A stretch of DNA of 64,000 nucleotides from Actinacidiphila glaucinigra (GCF_900188405.1 NZ_FZOF01000009.1:124001-188000); one strand, 5' to 3'. Shown: positions 24,842-33,063, counted from the stretch's first letter. The notes: generated by a model from the sequence alone, not told the origin. Translations and numbers: made by a program.

Positions 24842-26032
24842 TCAGTCCGCCGCGCCGAGCAGCAGTCCGGAGGTCGGCACCCCCGTACCGGCCGTGACGA
24901 GGACGTGGGCCGCGCCGGGGACCTGGTTGACGCCGGTGCCGCGCAACTGCCGCACCGCCTCCGCGATGCCGTTCATACCGTGCAGGTACGCCTCGCCGAG
25001 CTGGCCGCCATGGGTGTTGACGGGCAGCCTCCCGCCCAGTTCCAGTCCGCCGTCGGCGGCGAAGGCGGCCGCCTCGCCCCGCCCGCAGAACCCGTACTCC
25101 TCCAGCTGCATCAGGACGAAAGGGGTGAAGTGGTCGTAGAGCACGGCGGTGTCGACGTCCTTCGGCCCGAGACCGGAGGTGCGCCACAGCTGGCGGGCCA
25201 CGACCGCCGACTCGGGCAGCCCGCACAGATCACGGTCCGGCCGGTAGTAGCCCGTCATCTGCTCCTGGCCGCGCCCCGCGCCCTGCGCCGCCGCCCGGAC
25301 CACCGCCGGCGGGTGCCGCAGGTCGCGGGCGCGTTCGGCGGAGGTGACGACCAGGGCCTGGCCGCCGTCGGTCTCCTGGCAGCAGTCGAGCAGGCGCAGC
25401 GGTTCGACGATCCACCGCGAGGCGGCGTGGTCGGCCAGGGTGATGGGCCGGCCGTGGAACCAGGCGGCCGGGTTGGTCGCGGCGTGCCGGCGCCCGGCGA
25501 CGGCGACATGGCCGAAAACCTCTGGTTCCAGACCATATGTATGGAGATAGCGCTCTGCCGACATGGCGACCCAGGACGCGGGGGTGAGCAGCCCGGACGG
25601 CAGGTTGACGCCGAGCGCGGCGCCCTCCGCCGAGGGTTCGCGCTGCTGGACGCCGGAGCCGAAGCGGCGGCCCGAGCGCTCGTTGAAGGCCCGGTAGCAG
25701 ACGACCACGTCCGCGACGCCGGTCGCGACGGCCATCGCGGCCTGCTGCACGGTGGCGCAGGCCGCCCCGCCCCCGTAGTGGACGCGGGAGAAGAAGCCGA
25801 GTTCGCCGATGCCGGCCGCCTGGGCGACGGTGATCTCCGGGCTGGTGTCCATCGTGAAGGTGACCATGCCGTCGACGTCGGCCGGCGTCAGCCCGGCGTC
25901 CTCGATGGCCGCCCGCACGGCCTCCACGGCCAGTTTCAGCTCGCTGCGCCCGGAGTCCTTGGAGAACTCCGTGGCGCCGATCCCCGCGATCGCGGCCCGG
26001 CCGCCCAGGCCGTCGCGCCGTCGTACACTCAT
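24842..26032 (-). CDS. ltp2: Ltp2-like thiolase-fold aldolase (steroid side-chain cleavage)
   Basis: A 396-residue thiolase-superfamily protein of the lipid-transfer/Ltp2 branch: AAIAGIGATEFSKDSGRSEL at the N-terminus, MDTSPEITVAQAAGIGEL, the nucleophile-elbow region HYGGGAACATVQQA, LLDCCQETDGG, VLYDHFTPFVLMQLEEYGFC and the C-terminal NTHGGQLGEAYLHGMNG. In Mycobacterium, Ltp2 pairs with the DUF35 domain of ChsH2 to retro-aldol cleave the C-17 side chain of cholesterol intermediates, releasing propionyl-CoA; known family chemistry uses Tyr residues rather than the thiolase Cys. The gene starts in an ATGA overlap with chsH1 (26029-26032), so translation is coupled. Substrate in this organism is inferred, not shown. 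Confidence 0.85.
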   Translation of the reverse strand: MSVRRRDGLGGRAAIAGIGATEFSKDSGRSELKLAVEAVRAAIEDAGLTPADVDGMVTFTMDTSPEITVAQAAGIGELGFFSRVHYGGGAACATVQQAAMAVATGVADVVVCYRAFNERSGRRFGSGVQQREPSAEGAALGVNLPSGLLTPASWVAMSAERYLHTYGLEPEVFGHVAVAGRRHAATNPAAWFHGRPITLADHAASRWIVEPLRLLDCCQETDGGQALVVTSAERARDLRHPPAVVRAAAQGAGRGQEQMTGYYRPDRDLCGLPESAVVARQLWRTSGLGPKDVDTAVLYDHFTPFVLMQLEEYGFCGRGEAAAFAADGGLELGGRLPVNTHGGQLGEAYLHGMNGIAEAVRQLRGTGVNQVPGAAHVLVTAGTGVPTSGLLLGAAD

Positions 26033-26430
26033 CCGCCGCCCACCTCCACCACCGCGGTGCCGGTGACGTGCCGCCCCTGCCGCAGCGTGCCGAGGACCTC
26101 CACGGTCGCCTCCGTACCGCGCACGGCGGTGACGTTCCCGGTGAACACCAGCTCGTCGCCCGGGTGGGCCGGCGCCCCCAGCCGCACCCGCAGCGAGCGG
26201 AGCACCGCGGAGGGGCCGAAGTGCCCCGCGAGGTAGCGGCCGACCAGCCCGCCCGTGGTGAGGATGTTCAGGAAGACGTCCGGCGAGCCCTTGGCCCGCG
26301 CCGCGTCGGGGTCGTGGTGGACGTCCTGGAAGTCGCGGGTGGCGATCGCCCCGGCGACGACCAGCGTCCGCGTCACGGGGATCCGCAACTCCGGCAGGAC
26401 GTCGCCCGTCCGCACCCCCGGTCCGGTCAT
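26029..26430 (-). CDS. chsH1: ChsH1-like MaoC-type enoyl-CoA hydratase subunit
   Basis: A 133-residue single hot-dog MaoC protein. The active-site motif is in ATRDFQDVHHDPDAARAKGS (Asp...His dyad of R-specific hydratases), followed by FLNILTTGGLVGRYL and LRVRLGAPAHPGDELVFTG. In Mycobacterium ChsH1 pairs with the N-terminal half of ChsH2 into a heterotetramer that hydrates a shortened steroid side-chain enoyl-CoA. The start at 26430 lies 1 nt beyond the chsH2 stop, and its stop overlaps the ltp2 start, so all three form one operon. A longer frame upstream would run through chsH2 and is not used. Confidence 0.87.
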   Translation of the reverse strand: MTGPGVRTGDVLPELRIPVTRTLVVAGAIATRDFQDVHHDPDAARAKGSPDVFLNILTTGGLVGRYLAGHFGPSAVLRSLRVRLGAPAHPGDELVFTGNVTAVRGTEATVEVLGTLRQGRHVTGTAVVEVGGG

Positions 26431-26431
26431 C

Positions 26432-27346
26432 TCACACCTCCGCGCGGAAGACGGGCACGGCCGGCTCCCCGTCGGCGTGCCGGAACTCGAGCGCCACCGG
26501 CATGCCGATGCGCACCTTGTCGTACGGCACGCCGACGACGCCGCCCAGGAGGCGGACGCCTTCGGCGAGTTCGACCAGGGCGACCGCGTACGGGGGGGCG
26601 AAGGCGGGGAACGGCGGGTGGTGGACGACGACACGGCTGAAGACGGTGCCGCGCCCGCAGGCCGGTAGCGTGTCCCAGGCGTCGGAGCCGCATGTGTTGC
26701 AGCCGGGGAGCCACGGCAGCCTCAGGGTGCCGCAGGAGGAGCAGCGTTGGATGAGCAACTCGTGCCGTTCGACGCCCTCCCAGTACCCGGCGTTGTCGCG
26801 GTTGACGACCGGGCGTGGCCGCCGCGGCCGCTCGCCCGGCGCCCGCGCGGGGGCGTACTTGAGGATGCGGAAGCGGTGGCGGCCGGCGAGTTCGCCGTCC
26901 GCGCGGACGTCCATCCGCGTGGTGACGAAGTGACCGCTGCCGAGCCGGGTGGTCTTGCGCGGCGACACGGACTCGATCACCGCGTCGAAGGTGATCCGCT
27001 CGCCGGGTCGCAGCGGCCGCAGGTACTCCTGCTCGCAGTCGGTGGCGACGACCGCGGTGCAGCCCGCCCCGTCGAGCAGCGCGAGGAGTTCGTCGTAGGC
27101 GCCGGCGCGGGAGCCGCCCCCGGCGGTGCCCGGGTGGGTGGAGAGCCCGCGCATGGTCCACACCTGCAGCATGGGGGCGGGTGCCGTGCCGTCCGCCGGG
27201 ACGGGATGGCCCAGCGCCTCGCACCAGTGCCTGATCATGGGCGCGTTGACGGGGTCCCCGCCCTCGCCCGCGACGGCGGCGGGGCGCCCTTCGTACGTCG
27301 CCAGCCGCTCGTACAGGTCGTCCTCGGTCGTCATGGCCGCCGTCAC
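26432..27346 (-). CDS. chsH2: ChsH2-like protein: MaoC N-terminal domain plus DUF35 zinc-ribbon/OB-fold
   Basis: A 304-residue two-domain protein. The N-terminal 160 residues are a FAS1/MaoC-type hot dog (MIRHWCEALGHPVPADGTAP, PGERITFDAVIESVSPRKTT). The C-terminal part (from about 175) is DUF35: zinc ribbon RCSSCGTLRLPWLPGCNTCG, with two CxxC knuckles, followed by an OB-fold. The fusion matches mycobacterial ChsH2, whose N-half dimerises with ChsH1 and whose DUF35 half binds Ltp2, so the gene physically joins hydration and aldol cleavage. GTG 27346 has AGGGGGC just upstream; ATG 27334 is the alternative. Acyl-CoA dehydrogenase genes (chsE1/E2), which precede it in mycobacteria, are absent here. 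Confidence 0.86.
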   Translation of the reverse strand: MTAAMTTEDDLYERLATYEGRPAAVAGEGGDPVNAPMIRHWCEALGHPVPADGTAPAPMLQVWTMRGLSTHPGTAGGGSRAGAYDELLALLDGAGCTAVVATDCEQEYLRPLRPGERITFDAVIESVSPRKTTRLGSGHFVTTRMDVRADGELAGRHRFRILKYAPARAPGERPRRPRPVVNRDNAGYWEGVERHELLIQRCSSCGTLRLPWLPGCNTCGSDAWDTLPACGRGTVFSRVVVHHPPFPAFAPPYAVALVELAEGVRLLGGVVGVPYDKVRIGMPVALEFRHADGEPAVPVFRAEV

Positions 27347-27357
27347 CGCCCCCTGTT

Positions 27358-27374
27358 TCTGACTGATCGTCAGA
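27358..27374. promoter_or_regulatory. Inverted repeat upstream of chsH2, candidate TetR-family operator
   Basis: TCTGAC-TGATC-GTCAGA (6+5+6) is centred 20 nt before the chsH2 start, where it would block the operon promoter. It does not match the KstR or KstR2 motifs I know from mycobacteria. Confidence 0.6.
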
Positions 27375-27421
27375 TTGGCGAGAGGGCGGCACCACTGTCA
27401 AGACGTCCGGACCGGAAGAGG

Positions 27422-27442
27422 TTGTCCACAGGCTGTGGACAA
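27422..27442. promoter_or_regulatory. Palindromic pair of DnaA boxes
   Basis: TTGTCCACA (27422-27430) and TGTGGACAA (27434-27442) are two perfect Streptomyces-consensus DnaA boxes in opposite orientation, 3 nt apart, in the non-coding gap between chsH2 and the nepA-like gene. DnaA binding is inferred from the motif. Confidence 0.6.
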
Positions 27443-27451
27443 CGCCGGACA

Positions 27452-27490
27452 CGACTGCGCGACGGCAGTGAGGCTGCCGTCGCGCAGTCG
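27452..27490 (-). terminator. Terminator of the nepA-like gene
   Basis: A perfect 17-bp stem (27452-27468 with 27474-27490, loop TGAGG), 48 nt beyond the stop of the minus-strand nepA-like gene. Confidence 0.88.
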
Positions 27491-27537
27491 ACCCTTTCAG
27501 CCCCCCGGCCCGCCACCCCGGCGACGGGCCGGCCCGC

Positions 27538-27843
27538 TCACCACATGGGCCCGAAGTGGATGTTCAGCGTCGGCTGGTTGATGGTGGTGAAGGCCGAACC
27601 GACCACGCTGGCCGTGCTGTTCTGATTGGAGGCCCCCGCCCCGGTCGCCGCCTGCTGCGTGGTCGTCACCGTCCCGAAGTTGTCGCGGCCCACGTTGCCG
27701 CCGCTGTTGCTCACCACGGTCGCGTTGGAGGTGCCACCCGCCACGGCGCCGTTGTCGGCCACCGCCGTGCCGGCGAACAGCGCCGCCGCCAGCGGCAGTG
27801 CGGCCAGGGCGGCCATGACTCGGGCGGTACGGATGCTTGCCAT
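27538..27843 (-). CDS. nepA: NepA-like secreted hydrophobic cell-wall protein
   Basis: A 101-residue exported protein. The signal peptide is residues 1-29 (MASIRTARVMAALAALPLAA..AVA). The mature 72 residues are rich in Asn, Thr, Ser, Gly, Gln and Val with no Cys or Lys (NGAVAGGTSNATVVSNSGGN, TTTQQAATGAGASNQNSTAS) and end FGPMW, the composition of a beta-stacking, amyloid-prone wall protein. From memory, S. coelicolor nepA (SCO4002) encodes such an SDS-insoluble spore-wall protein, is SigN-dependent, and lies at this place in the gene order; sigN is 25 kb away here. GGAGGG lies 6 nt before the ATG. No clear SigN-type promoter is visible upstream. Identification rests on composition plus synteny. 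Confidence 0.65.
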   Translation of the reverse strand: MASIRTARVMAALAALPLAAALFAGTAVADNGAVAGGTSNATVVSNSGGNVGRDNFGTVTTTQQAATGAGASNQNSTASVVGSAFTTINQPTLNIHFGPMW

Positions 27844-28319
27844 GTGTTTCCCTCCGAGGAGTGGATACGAGGTGCGCGGCGCGGTCGGCCGACCGCTCCG
27901 CCGGCTCTGCGACGTCGCCGCAACCAGAGTTGCCCAGCACCACGGCGGACAAGCCGGACCTTGATCCCTTTCGCTCGCAAGCGTGACGATCTGTCGACAA
28001 ACCTCCACAACCGCCCCGGCAGGCCCGCCCGCCCGCGTCCCGGGCGCCGCAACCCGGCCCCCCGCGGGCGCGGAATCGTTACAGCACGGCTTTCGGCCAA
28101 TCTCGACGCCCCGCCCTCCCCGGACCGGCCGCGGCCCGAGGTGCTGCCATGCCGCCGTGCTGCCGTGCTGCCGTTCGAGCGGATGCCGCCCCTCAGTGGT
28201 GCGTGGCGCGCCGGAAGCCAGCCGTCCGCTTCCTACGCTCCGGCTGACGGACCCCGTCGCCCGTCGCGCCCCGCGCCCGGACGTCCCCGCCCGGCCGCAC
28301 CGCTTCCCTGGGGAGAGAT
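27844..28319. other. 476-nt divergent intergenic region
   Basis: This gap separates the nepA-like gene (-) from the multicopper oxidase gene (+) and should hold both promoters. I see no convincing gene. It contains the inverted repeat GGTCGGCCGACC and a short degenerate tandem of GCCGTGCT-like units near 28146-28173. No promoter could be assigned with confidence. Confidence 0.4.
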
Positions 28320-29804
28320 GTGACCCGGTCCCGTACCCGATCCCCGCTGGCCCGGCTGGTCGCCCTGCTGCTCCTGGCCGCCGCCTGGCTCGCCGGCTGC
28401 GCGGGGCACGCCCCGTCCGGGCACCCCCACGCCACGCCGCCACCCGCCCCGCAGGACCGGCAGGCACCCCCGGCGGGACCCGGCCCGCGGCTGCAGGACC
28501 CCCCGGAACTGGTCAGCCGCGACGGCGTCCTCAAGGCCACGATCGTCGTCGAGCGCCGCAAGGTCCAGGTCGGCGACCACCGGCTGTACGCCCTCACCTA
28601 CAACGGGATGTACATGCCGCCGACGCTGCGCGTCCGGCCCGGCGACCGCATCGACCTCACCATGACCAACCGGGTGCGCGAGGACACCAACGTCCATGTG
28701 CACGGGCTCCACGTCTCGCCGCGCAGCCCCGCCGACGACATCTTCGTCGCCATCAAGTACGGCGGGAGCCACCACTACACCTACCGGCTGCCGCGCACCG
28801 TCACGCCCGGCACCTACTGGTACCACTCGCACGCCGACATGATGTCCGCCGCCCAGGTCGCGGGCGGGGAGTCGGGCGTCATCGTCGTGGACGGCCTGCG
28901 GCGCTACCTGCCCCCGTCCCTGCGCGGGATCACCGAGCACGTCGTCGCGCTCAAGGACTTCCAGATCCACGGCGACTCGATCAGGACCCACAAGCTGAAG
29001 ATCGGGACGCGCACCAACCGCACCGTCAACGGCCGGCAGAACCCGGTGATCTCCTTGCGGCCCGGCGAGACCCAGCTGTGGCGGCTGGCCAACATCGGGG
29101 CCAACATCTACTACCGCCTGCACCTGAAGGGCGGCCGCTTCCATGTGATCGCCCAGGACGGCTACCCGGTCCGGCGGGTCTACGCGGCGGACACGCTGGT
29201 CATCGCCGCCGGCGCGCGCTTCGACGTCCTGGTGCAGGCCGGCGGCCGGCCAGGCACCACCACCCTGGAGACCCTCGCCTACGACACCGGCAAGGCCGGC
29301 AACCGGTTCCCCCGTACCGACCTGGCCACCGTCGTGACCGGCGGCACCCCGATGGCCCCGGCACGCATCCCGACGGACTTCGCGCCCAACGAGGACCTGG
29401 CGCACGCCGTGATCGCGGACCGCAAGACGGTGGTGTTCACCGAGAACGACGCGGGCGACGAGTTCTACATCAACGCCCGCAAGTACGCCCCGAACCGGGT
29501 GGACTTCACCTCGGTCCTCGGCACCGTCGAGGAGTGGACCGTCCGCAACGACTCCGACGAGGAGCACTCCTTCCACGTCCACACCAACCAGTTCCAGCTG
29601 ATGAGCACCGACGGGAAGGCCACCGACCCGGATCACCGCTGGTTCGACACGGTCAACGTGCCCGCCCGCGGCAACGTCGTCATCCGCGTCCCCTTCACGG
29701 ACTTCACCGGCCGGACGGTGCTGCACTGCCACATCCTCAACCACGAGGACATGGGGATGATGGCGATCCTCGACATCGTCCCGCCCCGCGACCGCGGCAA
29801 GTGA
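28320..29804 (+). CDS. Multicopper oxidase lipoprotein
   Basis: A 494-residue three-domain multicopper oxidase. The N-terminus is a lipoprotein signal (LARLVALLLLAAAWLAGC, lipid Cys27). Copper motifs are VHVHGLHVS, WYHSHADM, EHSFHVHTNQFQLM and HCHILNHEDMGMM, the last carrying the Cys-His T1/T3 link and an axial Met. Such enzymes oxidise Cu(I), Fe(II) or phenols with O2 at the outer membrane face, often for copper tolerance. GTG 28320 has GGGAGAG nearby. Convergent with pip across a hairpin. It lies 15 kb from the copper-trafficking operon and has no copper gene next to it. Confidence 0.92.
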   Translation: MTRSRTRSPLARLVALLLLAAAWLAGCAGHAPSGHPHATPPPAPQDRQAPPAGPGPRLQDPPELVSRDGVLKATIVVERRKVQVGDHRLYALTYNGMYMPPTLRVRPGDRIDLTMTNRVREDTNVHVHGLHVSPRSPADDIFVAIKYGGSHHYTYRLPRTVTPGTYWYHSHADMMSAAQVAGGESGVIVVDGLRRYLPPSLRGITEHVVALKDFQIHGDSIRTHKLKIGTRTNRTVNGRQNPVISLRPGETQLWRLANIGANIYYRLHLKGGRFHVIAQDGYPVRRVYAADTLVIAAGARFDVLVQAGGRPGTTTLETLAYDTGKAGNRFPRTDLATVVTGGTPMAPARIPTDFAPNEDLAHAVIADRKTVVFTENDAGDEFYINARKYAPNRVDFTSVLGTVEEWTVRNDSDEEHSFHVHTNQFQLMSTDGKATDPDHRWFDTVNVPARGNVVIRVPFTDFTGRTVLHCHILNHEDMGMMAILDIVPPRDRGK

Positions 29805-29858
29805 CCGTGCGGGAGGGGCGGTACGGCCGCGCCCTCCCGCGCCCTCCCGCGCACGGTC
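29803..29858. terminator. Hairpin between multicopper oxidase and pip
   Basis: GACCGTGCGGGAGGG (29803-29817) pairs with the complement at 29842-29858 with a 2-nt bulge; it overlaps both stop codons. Confidence 0.6.
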
Positions 29859-30819
29859 AGCGCGCGCCGAAGCGCCGCGCCGCCGCCACGACCGCCTCGC
29901 CCATGGCGGGGCTGCCCGTGTGTCCGGAGTCGTCGATCACCTGGAGTTCCGCTCCGGGCCACGCCTTCGCCAGCTCCCACGCGGTCGTCAGCGGACTGCC
30001 CAGGTCAAGACGCCCGTGGATCAGCACCCCCGGGATCCCGGCGAGCCGGTGCGCGTCCCGCAGCAACTGCCCCTCCTCCAGCCAGGCGCCGTTGGCGAAG
30101 TAGTGTGCGCAGATCCGTACGAAGGCGACCAGGTCGTCGTCCGGCCGGTCGCCGTAGGCCCCCGGCTTGCCGTTGGTCTCGTGGGCGATGACCGCGTTCT
30201 CCCAGGTGATCCAGTCGCGTACGGCGCGTTCCCGCACCGCGGGGTCCGGGCTGCCGAGCAGCCGGTCGTACGCGGCCGGGAGGTCGCCGTCCCGCTCCCC
30301 GGGCGGCACCCCGTCCCGGAACGCCTCCCACGGGCCCGGCACCAGCCGGGCCACGCCGCGGTAGAGCCAGTCGATCTCCTCCCGCCGGGTCGTGGTGACC
30401 CCGACGATCACGATCTCCGACACCCGCTCGGGGTACCGCTGCGCGTACGCCAGGATCAGCGTCGAGCCCCACGAGCCCCCGTACAGCATCCACCGCTCGA
30501 CACCCAGGTGTTCGCGCAGCCGCTCCATGTCGGCGATCAGGTGCTCGGTGGTGTTGTGCTCGAGCGACACCGCCGGGTCCGAGGCGTGCGGCAGGCTCTG
30601 CCCGGACCCCCGCTGGTCGAAGAGCACGATCCGGTACACCGCCGGATCGAAGGTCTTCCTGCTGCCCCTCTTGCCCCCGGAGCCCGGGCCCCCGTGCACG
30701 CACAGGACCGGCTTGCCCTCCGGGTTGCCACTGGTCTCCCAGTGGACGCGCTGCCCGTCTCCGACGTCGAGCAGCCCCGACGCGTACGGCTCGATCGGCG
30801 GAAATCCCGCTGCTGCCAT
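29857..30819 (-). CDS. pip: Proline iminopeptidase (alpha/beta hydrolase)
   Basis: A 320-residue S33-family peptidase. Motifs are CVHGGPGSGGKRG (oxyanion HGGPG), FDQRGSGQSLPHA (family signature), YGGSWGSTL (nucleophile Ser), the acid in IHGRLDLGSP and the His in IDDSGHTGS. It removes N-terminal proline from peptides in the cytoplasm; there is no signal peptide. The ATG at 30819 was chosen because AAAGGAGG lies about 10 nt upstream; a longer frame adds a few residues without support. It adjoins the integrated-element region but looks like a core gene. Confidence 0.9.
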   Translation of the reverse strand: MAAAGFPPIEPYASGLLDVGDGQRVHWETSGNPEGKPVLCVHGGPGSGGKRGSRKTFDPAVYRIVLFDQRGSGQSLPHASDPAVSLEHNTTEHLIADMERLREHLGVERWMLYGGSWGSTLILAYAQRYPERVSEIVIVGVTTTRREEIDWLYRGVARLVPGPWEAFRDGVPPGERDGDLPAAYDRLLGSPDPAVRERAVRDWITWENAVIAHETNGKPGAYGDRPDDDLVAFVRICAHYFANGAWLEEGQLLRDAHRLAGIPGVLIHGRLDLGSPLTTAWELAKAWPGAELQVIDDSGHTGSPAMGEAVVAAARRFGAR

Positions 30820-30895
30820 GACGATCCCCCTCCTTTGCACCGGCGAACGACCCCGCGAGGCTAGCCGTTCACGCGACGCGCCGCCGGGCCCGGCG

Positions 30896-32263
30896 TCACT
30901 CGGGGCCCGAGCGGGGCCGGGGGAAGGGCCCGGGCTCCGCCGGTCCGTCCTCCTCGCCCCGCGCGGAGGGACGGTGGCGGTCCAGGGCCGGCAGGTCGGG
31001 CACCAGGTGGGCGTGGGCCCGGCAGACGGCCGCGGTCTCGGCGATCGACACCAGCGGGGTACGGATGTGGGACCAGCCGCCGGAGGCGTCGCCCGCCACC
31101 GCGACGCCCACCCGGTCCCGCGCGATGGCGGTCGCGGCGGTCGTCGCCTCGGACGAGATGTCGCCCAGACCCACCTCGGCGGTCTGCTTGTTGACGCGGT
31201 GCACGACGCGCCCGGAGAGCTGGGACCGGAGGGTGGCGGCGCCCTTGCCGAGCTCGACCCCGAAGCGCTGCCCGCAGATCTCCAGGTAGATGCCGACCGC
31301 GCGGGCCCGCTGGGCCAGCCGGATCAGGTTCGCCACCATCCGGTCCCGGCGTTCCTCGTCCTTCTTCGTCGCGCTGAGGAAGAGTTCGGCGACCTCGTCG
31401 ACCAGGACCACGACGGGCACCGGCCGCACGTACGCGGGCAGCCCCCAGATGTCGGAGGCCACCTCCTCGTCGGGGCTGTCCAGCGCCGTGCGCTGGCACT
31501 CCTTGAGCAGCGCGAAGCGGTGCTCCATCTCCCCCACCAGCGCGTCCAGCAGCTCCGCCGCCTGCTCCCGGTCGGTCGCCAGGGCCGACAGCCGGGCCGC
31601 GTACGGGATCTGCTCCACCCCGCCCTTGCAGTCGATCCCCACCAGGGCCACCGGCAGCCTGGCCAGGTTCATGATCAGGTTGCGCTGGTAGACCGACTTG
31701 CCCGACTGGTTCGCCCCGAGGGTGAGGGCGTGCGGGATCTCCCGGTAGTTGCGCACAAAGGCGGTCCCGTCGTCCCGCAGCGCCACCGGCACCACCATCG
31801 GCCCGGACGGCAGGCGACGCGGCATCCGTACGTCGCGGAGCACGTCGTAGCCGGTCATCCGCAACTCGACCACCCCGGGCCCGAGCTCGACCACGTGCAC
31901 CGCGTGCACGCCCCACGCGTGGCGCAGGCGGCTGGACGCGGCGGTCACGTCGGCCGGCTCCAGCCCGCCCGGCAGCCGCAGCCGCACCCGCAGGCCGGTC
32001 AGCGAGCCGCCCAACCGGCGGATCCTCGGCGGCACCGGCCGGGCCTCCCGGCGCCCCACCGCCCACCCCGCCAGCGCCCGCGCCCGCGACGGCGGTACGG
32101 CCAGCCCGCAGGCCACCATCGTGGAACCGTAGGTCGACAGAAACCGCCCCCAGGCCAGCGGCAGCCCGAACAGCAGCCAGAACGCGACCGGGAACCGCTG
32201 ACGGCCGTAGGCCAGGCCACCGGCCGTGGCCAGCAGCAGACCCAGGAGCGCGACACCCGTCAT
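30896..32263 (-). CDS. TraB/FtsK-SpoIIIE-type conjugative DNA translocase (AICE-like)
   Basis: A 455-residue FtsK/SpoIIIE-family pump of the type used by actinomycete integrative elements (TraSA of pSAM2). Two hydrophobic helices lie in residues 1-50, Walker A LGANQSGKSVYQRN near 180-193 and Walker B VPVVVLVDEVAELFLS near 275-290; the C-terminus lacks a full gamma DNA-reading domain and ends in a Pro/Arg-rich tail. Such proteins move double-stranded DNA between hyphae. No integrase, excisionase, replication or spread genes are recognisable beside it, so the element is probably a remnant. Its start lies 700 nt outside the leftmost att-like copy at 32963. It appears intact and in frame. Confidence 0.85.
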   Translation of the reverse strand: MTGVALLGLLLATAGGLAYGRQRFPVAFWLLFGLPLAWGRFLSTYGSTMVACGLAVPPSRARALAGWAVGRREARPVPPRIRRLGGSLTGLRVRLRLPGGLEPADVTAASSRLRHAWGVHAVHVVELGPGVVELRMTGYDVLRDVRMPRRLPSGPMVVPVALRDDGTAFVRNYREIPHALTLGANQSGKSVYQRNLIMNLARLPVALVGIDCKGGVEQIPYAARLSALATDREQAAELLDALVGEMEHRFALLKECQRTALDSPDEEVASDIWGLPAYVRPVPVVVLVDEVAELFLSATKKDEERRDRMVANLIRLAQRARAVGIYLEICGQRFGVELGKGAATLRSQLSGRVVHRVNKQTAEVGLGDISSEATTAATAIARDRVGVAVAGDASGGWSHIRTPLVSIAETAAVCRAHAHLVPDLPALDRHRPSARGEEDGPAEPGPFPRPRSGPE

Positions 32264-32488
32264 GGTGATCAGCCCTTGCCGTTCGGGACGGCGGCCGGCA
32301 CCGGCTCAGTGCCCGCCCGCGGCACGCGAGCAGATCCCATGACCGGTTTGACCGTTAAGCGTATTCTCCCAGCCCCGCCCCCGCCCCCCGGTCACCGACA
32401 CCGGGGTTCCACCCGCGGGGCCGCGCCCCGTCCGGACGATGACCGCGTTCCACGCGCGCCCGAGCGGCCGGAGGTTCACACCCGCCGG

Positions 32489-32767
32489 TCACCGGGCGTC
32501 GACGTGCGGAACCCGCGATCGGCGGCGGTCACGCAGGGCGGAGCGGAGCTCGTGTCCGAAGTACAGCAGAGCGAAAGCGCCCAAAACGATGAGCACGGGC
32601 GCGATGCGTTCGGGGCGCGACCTCTGCACCATCCGTCCCACCCGGGTCCACGCGGGAAGCTGGGCGTCGTACTCCATCGCGATCAGCCACCACACGGCCG
32701 ACACCATGCAGATCAGGGAGAGCAATGCCCCGGACCAGTGGGCAACCCACCAACGCGTCGTGCGCAT
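32489..32767 (-). CDS. Two-helix membrane protein, 92 aa
   Basis: A 92-residue protein with two predicted transmembrane helices (about 10-31, AHWSGALLSLICMVSAVWWL, and 58-74, APVLIVLGAFALLYFG) and a basic C-terminus (RSALRDRRRSR). It resembles the small membrane proteins accompanying transfer genes of actinomycete elements, but I cannot name it. It lies on the strand of the traB-like gene, upstream of it by 225 nt, and between it and the first att-like copy. Slightly lower GC than neighbours. The start is ATG 32767 or TTG 32776; neither has a strong ribosome site. Confidence 0.6.
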   Translation of the reverse strand: MRTTRWWVAHWSGALLSLICMVSAVWWLIAMEYDAQLPAWTRVGRMVQRSRPERIAPVLIVLGAFALLYFGHELRSALRDRRRSRVPHVDAR

Positions 32768-32962
32768 GCCGACCAAAATGCCACCGTCTCCTCGACGAAC
32801 GAACCGAGCCGGGCGAGCCTATGTTCGGCAAGTGCCGTGTGTGAAGATCGGGAACAGACCCCATCGACATCGCACATCACCAGGTGCGAGCCCGCGTTCC
32901 GCGCTCCGGGCGCGGCCGGTGAAAACCGGGAGGGCGAGCGAGAGGGAGCAGAGTGCCGGTCG

Positions 32963-33063
32963 CGCACGAAGAAGGGGCGCCCCCGTGTCTTGGGGCACCC
33001 CTTCCGTTCAGCGCCTCGGATGTGAACCCACGGCGACATCGTTGCGATGGCTGACGGTTCTTC
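32963..33063 (-). repeat. Att-like copy 1: tRNA-Ser terminator plus decayed 3' tRNA half
   Basis: The first 42 nt (32963-33004) are identical to 34217-34258, the terminator side of the intact tRNA-Ser(UGA). The following part (to about 33060) still shows GTGAACCCACGGCGACATCG and ACGGTTC, matching the T-arm, variable arm and anticodon stem of that tRNA, but the acceptor segment is deleted. Oldest and most decayed of the three copies. Confidence 0.75.
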
